From Streptomyces sp. NBC_00557 (GTDB taxonomy: Bacteria > Actinomycetota > Actinomycetes > Streptomycetales > Streptomycetaceae): a stretch of 64,000 bases of DNA. Made by a program: the position numbers and the translations under genes. Each line of letters opens with the position of its first letter. The stretch's first letter is position 1. Location of the stretch: contig NZ_CP107796.1 in NCBI RefSeq assembly GCF_036345995.1, positions 7,316,001 through 7,380,000 of the forward strand. The letters run 5' to 3'. Under the pieces are notes generated by a model that was given only the letters and a program-made list of their open reading frames with translations, ran no database searches and had not been told where the DNA came from. Shown here piece after piece: positions 8,061 to 16,181 of the stretch.

Positions 8061-8807
8061 TCAGCAGGTCAGCTTGTCTCCGGGGGCGACATTCAGGGTC
8101 TGCGTGAACTGCCGGTAGAGGTTGACACGGTCCTGCATCTCGGCGGGGTTCTGGCCGTTGCACTCCAGCGCGCCGTTGATGCTGCGGATCGTCTCACCGA
8201 ATCCGGCACCGCTGACCATCGCCTTGTGCGGCGTCATGGAGCCGGGACCCGACTGAGTGTTCCAGTACCACAGCGCGGTCTTCCACGAGATCGTGGCGTC
8301 GGTCTCCACGAGGTTCGGGTTGTGCAGCAGGTCGATGCCCAACGCGTCACCCGCTGCCTTGTAGTTGAAGTTCCAGCTCAGCTGCATCGGCCCGCGGCCG
8401 TAGTAGGCCGCCTGGCCGGCCGGGCAGCCGTACGGCTGGCTCGCGTCGCAGTAGTGCGGGTAGTTGGCGGGGTTCTGCTCCTTCGTGTATCGCAGGCCGC
8501 CGGTCTCGTGGCTGACGTTGGCCAGGAAGGCGGCCGCCTCCTGCTTCTTGACCGTGTCGCTTCCCGTGTGGGCGAAAGCCGGGAAGGAGTTCATCGCGTT
8601 CCGCAGCCCGGCGTAGGTGTAGAACGGGTTCTTGTTCGGGAACATGTGCTGGAACTGGGCTTGGCTTACGACGAAGTCGGCCGAGGCCGCCGCGGGCTTT
8701 GCGGTCACGGCTGTGGCAGAAGTGGCGGGAAGGACAACCGTCGATGCGGCGGCGACCACTGCTGCTGCGGCCACGGCCATACGCGTAGTGGGCATGACAA
8801 TGCGCAC
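8061..8807 (-). CDS. Secreted GH19 chitinase
   Basis: 248 aa counted from the GTG at 8807, which has GAGGAG at ideal spacing (6 nt); an internal ATG lies at 8795. Signal peptide ends near ATAVTAKPAAA. The catalytic domain begins VVSQAQFQHMFP and carries the GH19 hallmarks AAFLANVSHETGGL with the catalytic Glu, GCPAGQAAYYGRGPMQLSWN, and the C-terminal GALECNG and MQDRVNLYRQF. No chitin-binding module is present, so this is the catalytic-domain-only form. GH19 enzymes of actinomycetes hydrolyse chitin and often inhibit fungi. First gene of the secreted set. Confidence 0.93.
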   Translation of the reverse strand: MRIVMPTTRMAVAAAAVVAAASTVVLPATSATAVTAKPAAASADFVVSQAQFQHMFPNKNPFYTYAGLRNAMNSFPAFAHTGSDTVKKQEAAAFLANVSHETGGLRYTKEQNPANYPHYCDASQPYGCPAGQAAYYGRGPMQLSWNFNYKAAGDALGIDLLHNPNLVETDATISWKTALWYWNTQSGPGSMTPHKAMVSGAGFGETIRSINGALECNGQNPAEMQDRVNLYRQFTQTLNVAPGDKLTC

Positions 8808-9213
8808 GGAGAACTCCTCGAAGGGTGCCTGGATGGGGAGGACGATCCGTTTCCGGCACGACCACCGCTGCACGCCCGCATGCGCACGGACATGGGTGGG
8901 GTCGAATCAGCAGGCGGGCCTCTTCCTTTCGGTCACCGCCACGGGATCGAACTGCGCATACAAGAATCCTCAGCCTGGAGAGCCGCCGCATCGGCAATGC
9001 CCACCGTTACGGCGACGTGACGCGGACACCGGTCTGATCTCCGCCGCCCCGTCGCGCTGGACATGGGGCATGCGGCCTCCGAGCGGGCCCCGCCGCCGGT
9101 GGCACAGGACGGCGGCTCAGAGCCGCAGGGGAAGACATGACGCGTCGGCGGATCGGGCGGCCGCGCAGCCTCGGCGTCGGCTACAGCGACAACAGCACGA
9201 CGTACGAGCGCAG
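8808..9213. other. Upstream region of the chitinase gene, no gene seen
   Basis: About 400 bp between the chitinase start and the LuxR-gene terminator. It should hold the promoter of the secreted-protein set. I looked for the direct repeats found at some Streptomyces chitinase promoters and for a DasR-type TGGTCTAGACCA site and found neither. Confidence 0.45.
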
Positions 9214-9256
9214 AAAAAGGCGCCGCCAGGGGTCACTCATCTCCCCTGGCGGCGCC
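9214..9256 (-). terminator. Strong intrinsic terminator of the NB-ARC/LuxR gene
   Basis: 14-bp perfect arms GGCGCCGCCAGGGG (9219-9232) and CCCCTGGCGGCGCC (9243-9256) with a 10-nt loop, followed on the minus strand by five T residues (9218-9214). It insulates the regulator from the chitinase gene downstream. Confidence 0.88.
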
Positions 9257-9348
9257 GGCCGCCATGCCTTCCTCACCCCGGCGGCTCGGATGCCGCTCCG
9301 GCTTGTCAACGGCGCATCAGCGGACGTGGTCCGCGGTGACGAACACCG

Positions 9349-11868
9349 TTACACCACGGACCCGGCTCCGGCCCCTCCTTCGGTGCGTGTGGGCATGGCC
9401 TGCGCCCGCCGTGCGGACCATGCGGCGACATGGGTACGGGAACGCAGTCCGAGTGTGGTGCGGACGTTGCGGACGTGGGTCTCGACGGTGCGAACCGACA
9501 GATACAACCGGGCCGCTATCTGTCGATTGGTGAGTCCGTCAGCCACCAGGTCGATCACTTCCCGTTCGCGCGGGCTGAGCGGGTCGTCACCATCGGGTGC
9601 GGTTGCCGGCTGTTCGTCCCGTGCGTAGTGCACGATCTGTCGTGGACCCAGCCGGCGCCCTGCCGCAAGCGCACCCTCGGCCCGTGCCTTGGGCAGCGCC
9701 CTCAGCGCTGTGGCCGCCGCCTCCTCCACCCGCGCCCGGAACCAGGGAGGCAGTACGAGGGCCGCGGACACGTCGTACCTTTCGACGGCCGCGAACAGCC
9801 GCAGCGCCCGCTCGAAACGACCGCCCCGCGCCGCGCTGACAGCCAGGCCCCAGAGCGCGGGACCGGCTGCGCCCAGGTGAGCCGCGTCGCTCACGTGGTC
9901 CGTGTCTCCCAGCGCCTCGGCGAAGTGCGCCTCCGCCGCAGCGCAGTCGTCCCGTTCCAGGGCAAGGACGCCGGCCGTGTGCAGGATCACCCGTAGCAGG
10001 ACCGGATTGGCCTCGCCCCTCAGGATCGGGAGGGCTTGGTCAACCAGCCGCACCGCCTGGACCGTGTCGCCGGCGCCGAGCAACTGCCAGGCGAGGAGGA
10101 TCAGGCAGAACGCGGTCATGACGCGATCGCCGATCCGGTGGCTGATCTCCAAACACTCCTCGAGATCGGCCCTCGAGCTCTGGTCGCCGTGTTGCGTCCG
10201 GGCCAGGCTCAGCACCAGCAGCATGCGGCAGATCAGATGTTCGCGGCGCTGCGGGCGCCGGCGCTCGAGCGTCACTGCCCGCAGCGCAAGCTGTACCGCT
10301 TCGCCGGCGTTCCCCTCCCACGCGATGAGCAGCGCCTGCATGCACAGAGCGATGCTGCGGTCGCCCGCCCCCGGATCCGTTCGGTCCAACGCCCCGGCCA
10401 GCATCGTCCGGGACTCCGCCGCGTACCCCCGGTTGATGTCCACGAGGGCCAGCGCCCCGGCGAGGAGGAGCTGGCGCGGGTCGCTTCCCACGCTCAACCA
10501 CTGCAGCAGAGACGTGAGATTGTCGCGTTCCTCGTCCAGTCGTCGGCAGGTCCTGGCAGGCGTGAGTGCTGCCTCCCGGAACGGGCGCGCGAGTTCCGCA
10601 AGCCAGTCCACGAGACGGTCGTAGGCCCGTATCTCCTCGCCTTCGGCACGGAGCCGTTCATGCCCGTAACACCGGATCGACTCCAACATCCCGAACCGGG
10701 CGGAACCTGCCCGGTCGGCACCGGCGACGATGAGGGACTTGGCTTCAAGGCCGGCCAGCAGCTGCGGCACGGCCGACGGGGGTATGCCATGGTCCACGGC
10801 GACGGCCGCGGCGGCATCCGTCCCGAACCCGCCCGGCAACAGCGACAGTGACCGGAACAGCGACCGCTCCTGAGGCGTCAGCAGGTCATAGCTCCATTCG
10901 ATGGCCGAGCGAAGACTCTGGTGACGTCGATCCGCCGTACGCCATCCGCAGGTCAGGAGGGAAAGGCGGTCGTCCAGCCGATGGTGGATCTCGCCCGGCG
11001 GAAAGGCCCGCACGAGACCGGCCGCCAGCTCCAGCGCCAGCGGCAGCCCGTCCAGCCTGGCACACAACGCGACGACGTGTACGGCGTTGTCCTCGGTAAG
11101 CTGGAATCCGCAGGAGACGGCCTGAGCCCGGTGGACGAAGAGCCGGACGGCGTCCGAGCGCAGCAAGCCGTCGAGTGATCCGCCGCCATCGGGATCCGGC
11201 AGGGAGAGACCCCCCACCGAGTACACCGTCTCGCCCGGCAACCGTAATCGTGCGCGACTGGTGGCCACGACGCGCAGGCCCGGATAGCGAGGGAGTATCG
11301 CGCTGAGGGCCAGCCCGCAGCCGTCGAGCACATGCTCACAATTGTCGAGCACCAGAAGCCGATCGCGGTCGGAGCCCGTCCCGCTCCGTGCCCCCACCAT
11401 GGGGGTACGCGCTTCCCTGGTTCCCTCGAGCGCTTCGGTGATCCGCTGCCGCGCTTGCTCCCCCGTGGTCGCCGACGCCAGTTCGACAAGGCTGACCTCA
11501 CAGCGTCCGCCGCGCTGTTCAAGGGCAGTCAACTCCACCGCCAGGCGTGACTTGCCCACACCCCCGGGCCCTGTCAGGGTCAGCAGTCGTGTGGCGCGCA
11601 CCAGCCGCTTCAGCTCCACCAGCTCATCGATGCGGCCGATGAAACTGCTCAAACGGGCTATCCCGGTCGCAGTCGAAGTACCCATTCCGCCGTCCTTGAG
11701 CCGCTGACGGTAGGCGCGCTGACGGCAGGCGTTCGAGCAGTATCGCGGACGCTTCCTCCTGGCCCTGATGTCATCTGCGGAGCCTCGGCGAATCGGTCCG
11801 CCGCACATATCGCAAGAGAACGTGGGTGATTCAAGCCGAATCCCATGAGAATCTACGTCGCGCTGCAC
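9349..11868 (-). CDS. Large NB-ARC/AAA LuxR-family regulator with N-terminal zinc ribbon
   Basis: 839 aa from the GTG at 11868, chosen because AAAGGAG lies 6 nt upstream (11875-11881). Domains: a short Cys zinc-ribbon-like module near residues 17-50 (CDMCGGPI ... RYCSNACRQRAYRQR); an NB-ARC/STAND ATPase beginning SSFIGRIDEL with Walker A GPGGVGKSR and Walker B LLVLDNCEH; a TPR-like helical region; and a LuxR helix-turn-helix at the end (LSPREREVIDLVADGLTNRQ ... VRTVETHVRNV). Members act as signal-gated activators of secondary or extracellular functions. Same strand as, and directly upstream of, the secreted chitinase-thaumatin-glucanase set, but with its own terminator. The signal is unknown. 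Confidence 0.88.
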   Translation of the reverse strand: MQRDVDSHGIRLESPTFSCDMCGGPIRRGSADDIRARRKRPRYCSNACRQRAYRQRLKDGGMGTSTATGIARLSSFIGRIDELVELKRLVRATRLLTLTGPGGVGKSRLAVELTALEQRGGRCEVSLVELASATTGEQARQRITEALEGTREARTPMVGARSGTGSDRDRLLVLDNCEHVLDGCGLALSAILPRYPGLRVVATSRARLRLPGETVYSVGGLSLPDPDGGGSLDGLLRSDAVRLFVHRAQAVSCGFQLTEDNAVHVVALCARLDGLPLALELAAGLVRAFPPGEIHHRLDDRLSLLTCGWRTADRRHQSLRSAIEWSYDLLTPQERSLFRSLSLLPGGFGTDAAAAVAVDHGIPPSAVPQLLAGLEAKSLIVAGADRAGSARFGMLESIRCYGHERLRAEGEEIRAYDRLVDWLAELARPFREAALTPARTCRRLDEERDNLTSLLQWLSVGSDPRQLLLAGALALVDINRGYAAESRTMLAGALDRTDPGAGDRSIALCMQALLIAWEGNAGEAVQLALRAVTLERRRPQRREHLICRMLLVLSLARTQHGDQSSRADLEECLEISHRIGDRVMTAFCLILLAWQLLGAGDTVQAVRLVDQALPILRGEANPVLLRVILHTAGVLALERDDCAAAEAHFAEALGDTDHVSDAAHLGAAGPALWGLAVSAARGGRFERALRLFAAVERYDVSAALVLPPWFRARVEEAAATALRALPKARAEGALAAGRRLGPRQIVHYARDEQPATAPDGDDPLSPREREVIDLVADGLTNRQIAARLYLSVRTVETHVRNVRTTLGLRSRTHVAAWSARRAQAMPTRTEGGAGAGSVV

Positions 11869-11881
11869 CTGATACTCCTTT

Positions 11882-12223
11882 CGAATTACGGCGGGAGTTC
11901 CTGCTTCTCCGTGGCGGCGTCTCAGCAGTGGGCGGTGGTGTGTCCAGGCGGCGTTTACCTGCAGTGGTCGGTTGTCACTCGGACTCACTGACGCTGAACG
12001 CTGTTGAATCTCGGGCGGGGCAATGGACGGAGGGCGGCATCGCCAACGGGACTTTCGGGGGGTCTCTTCACTGCGGCCTGCCGGGCGTGAGCGCATGGGT
12101 ATGGCTGATTACACCCTTCGGAGCCCATCCGGACCGTGGACCGACCTCGGCAGCCGGCGGCACGAGTGAAGCACAGCAGCTGACGTTTCTTCAACTACTG
12201 AAGTTTTTAAGCCACTTAAGATT
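11882..12223. other. Divergent upstream region, no gene seen
   Basis: About 340 bp between the LuxR-gene ribosome binding site and the TetR promoter. No recognisable coding frame; it becomes AT-rich toward 12190-12235 where the TetR promoter lies. Confidence 0.5.
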
Positions 12224-12251
12224 TTGCATCGCTATGGAACCTGTTAGGTTC
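12222..12251 (+). promoter_or_regulatory. TetR gene promoter with overlapping operator
   Basis: Perfect inverted repeat GAACCT-GTT-AGGTTC at 12237-12251. A -10-like TAGGTT (12245-12250) lies inside it, with TTTTGC/TTGCAT (12222-12229) as -35. Transcription would begin at about the GTG at 12257, so the mRNA is probably leaderless, in keeping with the lack of a Shine-Dalgarno sequence. The operator over the -10 implies autorepression. Confidence 0.6.
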
Positions 12252-12256
12252 GATGT

Positions 12257-12853
12257 GTGACCGAAAAGAACCGTCCAGCGCCCGGCCTGCGGCAGCGCAA
12301 GAAGGCCCGCATCCGCCGGGCACTGGCCGACGCGGCCTTGAGGCTGTTCCTCGAACGCGGCTACGACGCGGTCACCGTGGCGGAGATCGCCGATGCCGCC
12401 GACGTCTCGGTGCCCACCCTGTTCTCCTACTTCCGCAGCAAGGAAGCGCTGCTCTTCGACCTGGAACCGGAGATCGACGCCGGCCTCGTTGCCGCGGTCC
12501 GTCAGCGCTCTCCTGGCCGTGACGTACTCGATGCGGTGCAGGAGTACCTGATGTCACTGCCTACGGCGGATCCCCGGGAGCGGGAACAGTTCGAGGCGTT
12601 CCTCGGCCTCGTGCACGGCACCCCGGCACTGCGCGTCCACTGGCAGCAGATGTGGCTACGGCACGCGGACACCCTGGCCGACGCGCTCGCAGCCGACCGT
12701 GGCCTGGAGACTCCCGACCTGCGGATCCGCGCAGTGGCCCGATTCATCATCGACGCAGTGATGCTCGTCACGCTCGAACCGGATCCGCCGGCAGCGCTGG
12801 CCGACCTGCTTGCCCTGCTGCGCTCCGGGCTGGACGCCGCCGGCCTGGCCTGA
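12257..12853 (+). CDS. TetR/AcrR family transcriptional regulator
   Basis: 198 aa from the GTG at 12257. The N-terminal HTH is canonical: RIRRALADAALRLFLERGYD, then VTVAEIADAADVSVPTLFSYF with the usual YF and K of family members. The C-terminal ligand domain is helical and unassigned. No divergent efflux or oxidoreductase gene is adjacent; the neighbour on the left is the LuxR-type regulator and on the right the non-autonomous element at 12935-13679, which may have displaced the former target. Confidence 0.9.
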   Translation: MTEKNRPAPGLRQRKKARIRRALADAALRLFLERGYDAVTVAEIADAADVSVPTLFSYFRSKEALLFDLEPEIDAGLVAAVRQRSPGRDVLDAVQEYLMSLPTADPREREQFEAFLGLVHGTPALRVHWQQMWLRHADTLADALAADRGLETPDLRIRAVARFIIDAVMLVTLEPDPPAALADLLALLRSGLDAAGLA

Positions 12854-12934
12854 TCGACCATCGACCTGCCAGTCACCATGGGAGCCTTGGAGCGCCTGCA
12901 GTCATGACGGACGGCGCAGCCTCTCAAGCCCCTA

Positions 12935-12952
12935 GGGGGTGTCCGATGGGTC
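12935..12952 (+). repeat. Left terminal inverted repeat of the 745-bp element
   Basis: 18-bp IS5-like end GGGGGTGTCCGATGGGTC, preceded by CTA. Confidence 0.6.
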
Positions 12953-13211
12953 AGCAAGCCTGCTGTGTCTGGTCAGTTGACTGCAGTGACTCAGTTGACT
13001 GGCTCGACTCCACGAAGGCTCATCAGGGGCGGCAGTCGCGTGCCCGACGGCGAAGGCGGCAACCGGCCCTGCGTGGCCCCTCGCCACGACCGCGTAAGCC
13101 CGAGGAGCCGGTGTGCCCATGCACCTTCGTGAACCAGCGGGCTACACGCCGCGTCCTCCTGATGCGCGCCCCGTGCCGGGCGGGCGCTGTGCGAGGGAGA
13201 GCAGGGGACGG

Positions 13212-13607
13212 ATGACGGGTGAAACGATCGGTATCGGGCTAGCCGTATTGGCGGGCCTGGCGAGTCTGTGGGCCGGTAACGGGAGGCACGGCTGCAGATG
13301 CGGCTGAGCCGCTACGGGCTGCGCGCCGAGGGGGGCGGTGGTGAACCAGGAGCATGAGCCGGGGGACGACTCTTCGAAGCCCGTCATCGAGTTGACCGAC
13401 CGGCAGGGCCGCCCCGTCCGGTTCCGGCCCGCCACGACGGGGACGGGGCTGGCCCTTGGAACCCATGTACCGGTCGCCTACCTGCCCGAAAGGCCGAAAA
13501 GCGCAAGGGTATCCACCCGGAAGTACCGCCTATATCCGATCGTCGGCCTGTTCTTCGGAGCCATGCTCTGGCTCGGCGTCGCGGCTGGGTGCGTGCTCAC
13601 ACGCTGA
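13212..13607 (+). pseudogene. DUF3592-like membrane protein gene with two compensating frameshifts
   Basis: Starts MTGETIGIGLAVLAGLASLW at the ATG at 13212 with an upstream GGAGAGCAGGGGACGG. The expected continuation (MRLSRYGLRAEG) is in another frame from about 13280, and the remainder (VVNQEHEPG ... PVIELTDRQGRPVRF ... VPVAYLPERPKSARVSTRKY, then a terminal membrane helix) is back in the first frame after a run of six G at 13330-13335. Removing one G there restores that junction. The total length (about 131 codons) fits the DUF3592 family: membrane helix, beta domain, membrane helix. Either two mutations or two sequencing errors; as read, the protein is broken. Confidence 0.65.
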
Positions 13608-13661
13608 GCTTGTTCTCCCACCTCGCTCTCACTTACGGATCCACCGCCAGACCCGTCACGG

Positions 13662-13679
13662 GACCCATCAGACACTCCC
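13662..13679 (-). repeat. Right terminal inverted repeat of the 745-bp element
   Basis: GACCCATCAGACACTCCC on the plus strand; its reverse complement matches the left end at 16 of 18 positions. Confidence 0.6.
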
Positions 13680-13728
13680 AACGACCTTGCTCATCGCCGA
13701 CCTGGTCGGCCGTGGACCAGCCCTGCGC

Positions 13729-14145
13729 TCAGAGTGAACGGTCGAATGCGTCCTGATCGAGCTGAATCTGTGGCATGTGCATCTCCGCCCACTCTCGCAA
13801 CTGTGACAGGGGTTGTGCCAACGACTTTCCACGCGCGGTGAGCCCGTAGAACACCCGTGGCGGAACGGAAGGCTCGACCCGGCGGGTGACGAGGCCATCC
13901 CGCTCGAGCGACCTCAGGGTCTGCGTCAGCATCTTCTGGGAGATCCCGGTCAGGGCTCGCTTGAGTTCGGTGAAACGAAGTTCGCCATCGGTCTGGTCGA
14001 GGGTCAGGACGAGCATTGTCGTCCATTTCGTGCCGACCCGGTCGAGCAGCTGCCTGGTGGGGCAGGCTGCATCGAAGAGGTCGCCGCGGTGAGGGGTTGC
14101 CCCGAGGTGACCAGGGTTCCGGGAAGTGCCTCCTTGAACGTCCAC
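13729..14145 (-). CDS. HxlR family transcriptional regulator
   Basis: 138 aa from the GTG at 14145, preceded by AGGAGA. HxlR winged helix: ACPTRQLLDRVGTKWTTMLV, then FTELKRALTGISQKMLTQTL and the wing LVTRRVEPSVPPRVFYGLT. The Cys before the first helix (DAACPTR), used by redox- or aldehyde-sensing members, is present. Divergent from the hydrolase gene at 14203 with only 57 bp between the starts, so it very likely controls the hydrolase operon. Confidence 0.92.
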   Translation of the reverse strand: MDVQGGTSRNPGHLGATPHRGDLFDAACPTRQLLDRVGTKWTTMLVLTLDQTDGELRFTELKRALTGISQKMLTQTLRSLERDGLVTRRVEPSVPPRVFYGLTARGKSLAQPLSQLREWAEMHMPQIQLDQDAFDRSL

Positions 14146-14202
14146 GGTCGGTCTCCTATGTTCGCCTGGTATCCGATAGTAACCGACTGGATGAGATGAA
14201 CG

Positions 14203-15072
14203 ATGTTGACTGCCTACCTGGCGGACGCCCAAGCGCGGTACATCTCGGTGAACGACGTCCGCCTCGCGGTCGAGGTGGCGGGTGAGGGCCCCGCGGTCCT
14301 GCTGCTGCACGGTTTTCCGCACACGCGGGCGATCTGGTCCGAAGTCGCGCCACTGCTGACGGCGGCCGGGCTTCGTGTCGTCGCGCCGGATCTACGCGGT
14401 CTGGGCGACAGCGACCGGGCGGCCGGCGGTTACCTGGCGACCGAGCTCGCCGGGGATCTGGTCGGGCTCCTCGACGCGCTTGACATCGACCGGGCGCACG
14501 TCGTCGGCATCGACCTCGGCGCTGCACCGGCGTTCGCGCTGGCGGCGACCCACGCGCACCGCGTGTCCAGTCTGACGCTGAGTGAGGCGGTGATCGGCAC
14601 ACTGCCCGGAGCCGAATCCTTCACGGCGAGCGGCGCCCCCTGGTGGTTCGGGCTCCATTCGGCTCCGGGCGGGTTCGCCGAGGACCTGCTGGAGGGGCGG
14701 GAAGACCACTACATCCGGTTCTTCCTCGACGGCGGAAGCCGCCGCGGGCTCTCGGAGGCGCTGACCGCCCGGATCGTCGAGGCGTACCGTGGGCGGGAGT
14801 CCTTGCGGGCCGCTTTCGAGCATTACCGCGCGATGCCCGCGAACGCGGGCTGGATCTCCTCGTGGGTGACGCACAACGTGTTCACACTTCCGGTGCTCAC
14901 GATCGGCGGAGGCGCAGTCGGCGAGGGCACCGCGCGTCAACTCGCCCCGTTTAGCGAGAAGTTGACCGCTAGCCTGCTGCCCAACGCCGGCCACATCGTT
15001 CCGATCGACGAGCCCGAAGAGTTTTCGGCACTGGTAGCGCAGCACGTCAAGTCGGCGGAGGCGCGATCATGA
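14203..15072 (+). CDS. Alpha/beta hydrolase (epoxide hydrolase/dehalogenase-like)
   Basis: 289 aa. Oxyanion-region motif LLLHGFPHTRAIW, PDLRGLGDSD, and the nucleophile elbow VVGIDLGAAPA, where the nucleophile is Asp rather than Ser, as in epoxide hydrolases and haloalkane dehalogenases. The catalytic His is in NAGHIVPIDEP near the C-terminus. The ATG at 14203 lies just after GATGAACG, a weak ribosome binding site. The stop overlaps the ATG of a 27-codon frame at 15069 (ATGA). Likely regulated by the divergent HxlR protein. Confidence 0.88.
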   Translation: MLTAYLADAQARYISVNDVRLAVEVAGEGPAVLLLHGFPHTRAIWSEVAPLLTAAGLRVVAPDLRGLGDSDRAAGGYLATELAGDLVGLLDALDIDRAHVVGIDLGAAPAFALAATHAHRVSSLTLSEAVIGTLPGAESFTASGAPWWFGLHSAPGGFAEDLLEGREDHYIRFFLDGGSRRGLSEALTARIVEAYRGRESLRAAFEHYRAMPANAGWISSWVTHNVFTLPVLTIGGGAVGEGTARQLAPFSEKLTASLLPNAGHIVPIDEPEEFSALVAQHVKSAEARS

Positions 15073-15152
15073 CGAACAAGCGCACCGTCGTCCTCAGCCC
15101 GGTCGAACGTCCACACCGCACCGGCCTCGAAACCAGGCAGGTGACAGCATGA
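15069..15152 (+). CDS. 27-codon frame coupled on both sides between two hydrolase genes
   Basis: Starts ATGA over the previous stop and ends with a TGA that overlaps the next ATG (ATGA at 15149). The predicted peptide begins MTNKRTVVLSPVERPH. No family recognised. The double coupling suggests either a true microprotein or, more simply, the fused ends of a longer gene that lost its middle by an in-frame deletion. Confidence 0.4.
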   Translation: MTNKRTVVLSPVERPHRTGLETRQVTA

Positions 15153-16069
15153 CTCGTGAGCAACGCGAGCAGGTCCGCGAACTCCGGCGGAACTCGCCGC
15201 TCGACCTGGGTGGCGATCTCGACGTCCAACGGCCGCTGTTCGAACAGATCCTCAGCTCGCAGCCGGTGCCCACCGACGCCATCGTCGAGAAGCTCGACCT
15301 GGCGGGTGTCGCCGCGCTGTCGGTCACGATCAGCGGTGCGCCGCAACCGGTCGGCACCGCGCTCTACTTCCACGGCGGCGCGTTCGCACTGGGTTCGGCG
15401 AACAGCTCCTTGGGCTTGGTGACCCAGATCGCCCGGCGATCGGGACTGCGGGTCGTCACCGTGGATTACCGGCTTGCGCCGGAGCACCCGGCACCGGCCG
15501 CGGCGACCGATGCCGCGACGTGTTATGAAGCGCTGCTGGACTCGGGTATCGGCGCCGACGAACTGATCGTGATCGGGGAGTCCGCCGGAGGCGGGGTGGC
15601 ACTGAGACTGCTCACGTCACTGGTGGCGGGAAACCGGCCCGTACCGGCGGGCGCGGTGTTGCTGTCGCCCTGGATCGACTTGACATTGGCCGGCGACTCG
15701 ATGACAACGCGGGCGTCCGTAGACGTCGCGGTGAATCGGGAAGCGCTCGCCCGGCGCGTGCTCGACTACGCCGGCGAAGGTGCTACCGCGGCGCGGGAGC
15801 ACAGCCCGCTGTTCGACGACCTGCACGGGTTGCCGCCCACTCTCGTGCAGGTCGGAACGCACGAAACACTGCTCGACGACTCCATCCGGCTCGCCTCCCG
15901 CCTGGCAGCCGCCGACGTCTCGGTCATCCTCGACATCACCGCGGAAGTGCCACACGTCTTCCAGGGCTTCGCGCCGATCCTGGACGAGGGCGCATTGGCG
16001 CTCGACCGCGCGGGCCAGTTCGTCCGAACCGCGCTGAAACAACCGGCACGCGATCTTCTGCCCGGCTGA
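15149..16069 (+). CDS. Alpha/beta hydrolase, HSL-type esterase
   Basis: 306 aa. Hormone-sensitive-lipase family signature: YFHGGAFALGS for the oxyanion hole, VTVDYRLAPEHPAPAA, nucleophile elbow VIGESAGGGVAL with the Ser, later VQVGTHETLLDD with the acid and VPHVFQGF with the His. Cytoplasmic carboxylesterase of unknown substrate. Coupled to the preceding small frame and, through it, to the epoxide-hydrolase-like gene. Confidence 0.92.
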   Translation: MTREQREQVRELRRNSPLDLGGDLDVQRPLFEQILSSQPVPTDAIVEKLDLAGVAALSVTISGAPQPVGTALYFHGGAFALGSANSSLGLVTQIARRSGLRVVTVDYRLAPEHPAPAAATDAATCYEALLDSGIGADELIVIGESAGGGVALRLLTSLVAGNRPVPAGAVLLSPWIDLTLAGDSMTTRASVDVAVNREALARRVLDYAGEGATAAREHSPLFDDLHGLPPTLVQVGTHETLLDDSIRLASRLAAADVSVILDITAEVPHVFQGFAPILDEGALALDRAGQFVRTALKQPARDLLPG

Positions 16070-16133
16070 TCCCCGTCATGAGAACTTCCGCCGGCCACAT
16101 GTCTCACGGCGACGAGCCAACCAGAAGGAGAGC

Positions 16134-16181
16134 ATGACCGAAACGACGCGAGCCGTTGCGCTCGACGCACGCGGGCAGCTA
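16134..16181 (+). pseudogene. First codons of a truncated third gene of the hydrolase operon
   Basis: A perfect AAGGAGAGC precedes the ATG at 16134, and the first residues MTETTRAVALDARGQ look like a genuine N-terminus with good codon use. Near 16180 the sequence passes into an unrelated minus-strand gene end (stop TAG at 16181-16179), so only about 15 codons remain. The frame stays open to 16373 but the later part is the antisense of that fragment. Confidence 0.5.

Larger units (their letters stand above)
12935..13679. mobile_element. 745-bp putative non-autonomous element with IS5-like ends
   Basis: Left end GGGGGTGTCCGATGGGTC (12935-12952) and right end, read inward on the other strand, GGGAGTGTCTGATGGGTC (13679-13662) match at 16 of 18 positions. 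The left end also matches the right end of the intact IS5-type element at 17356 at 16 of 18 positions. No transposase is inside; instead a broken DUF3592 gene occupies the right half. Two copies of CAGTTGACTG (12974-12983, 12992-13001) lie just inside the left end. CTA precedes both this element and the IS at 16405; no target duplication was found. Inference: a passenger element mobilised in trans. Confidence 0.55.
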
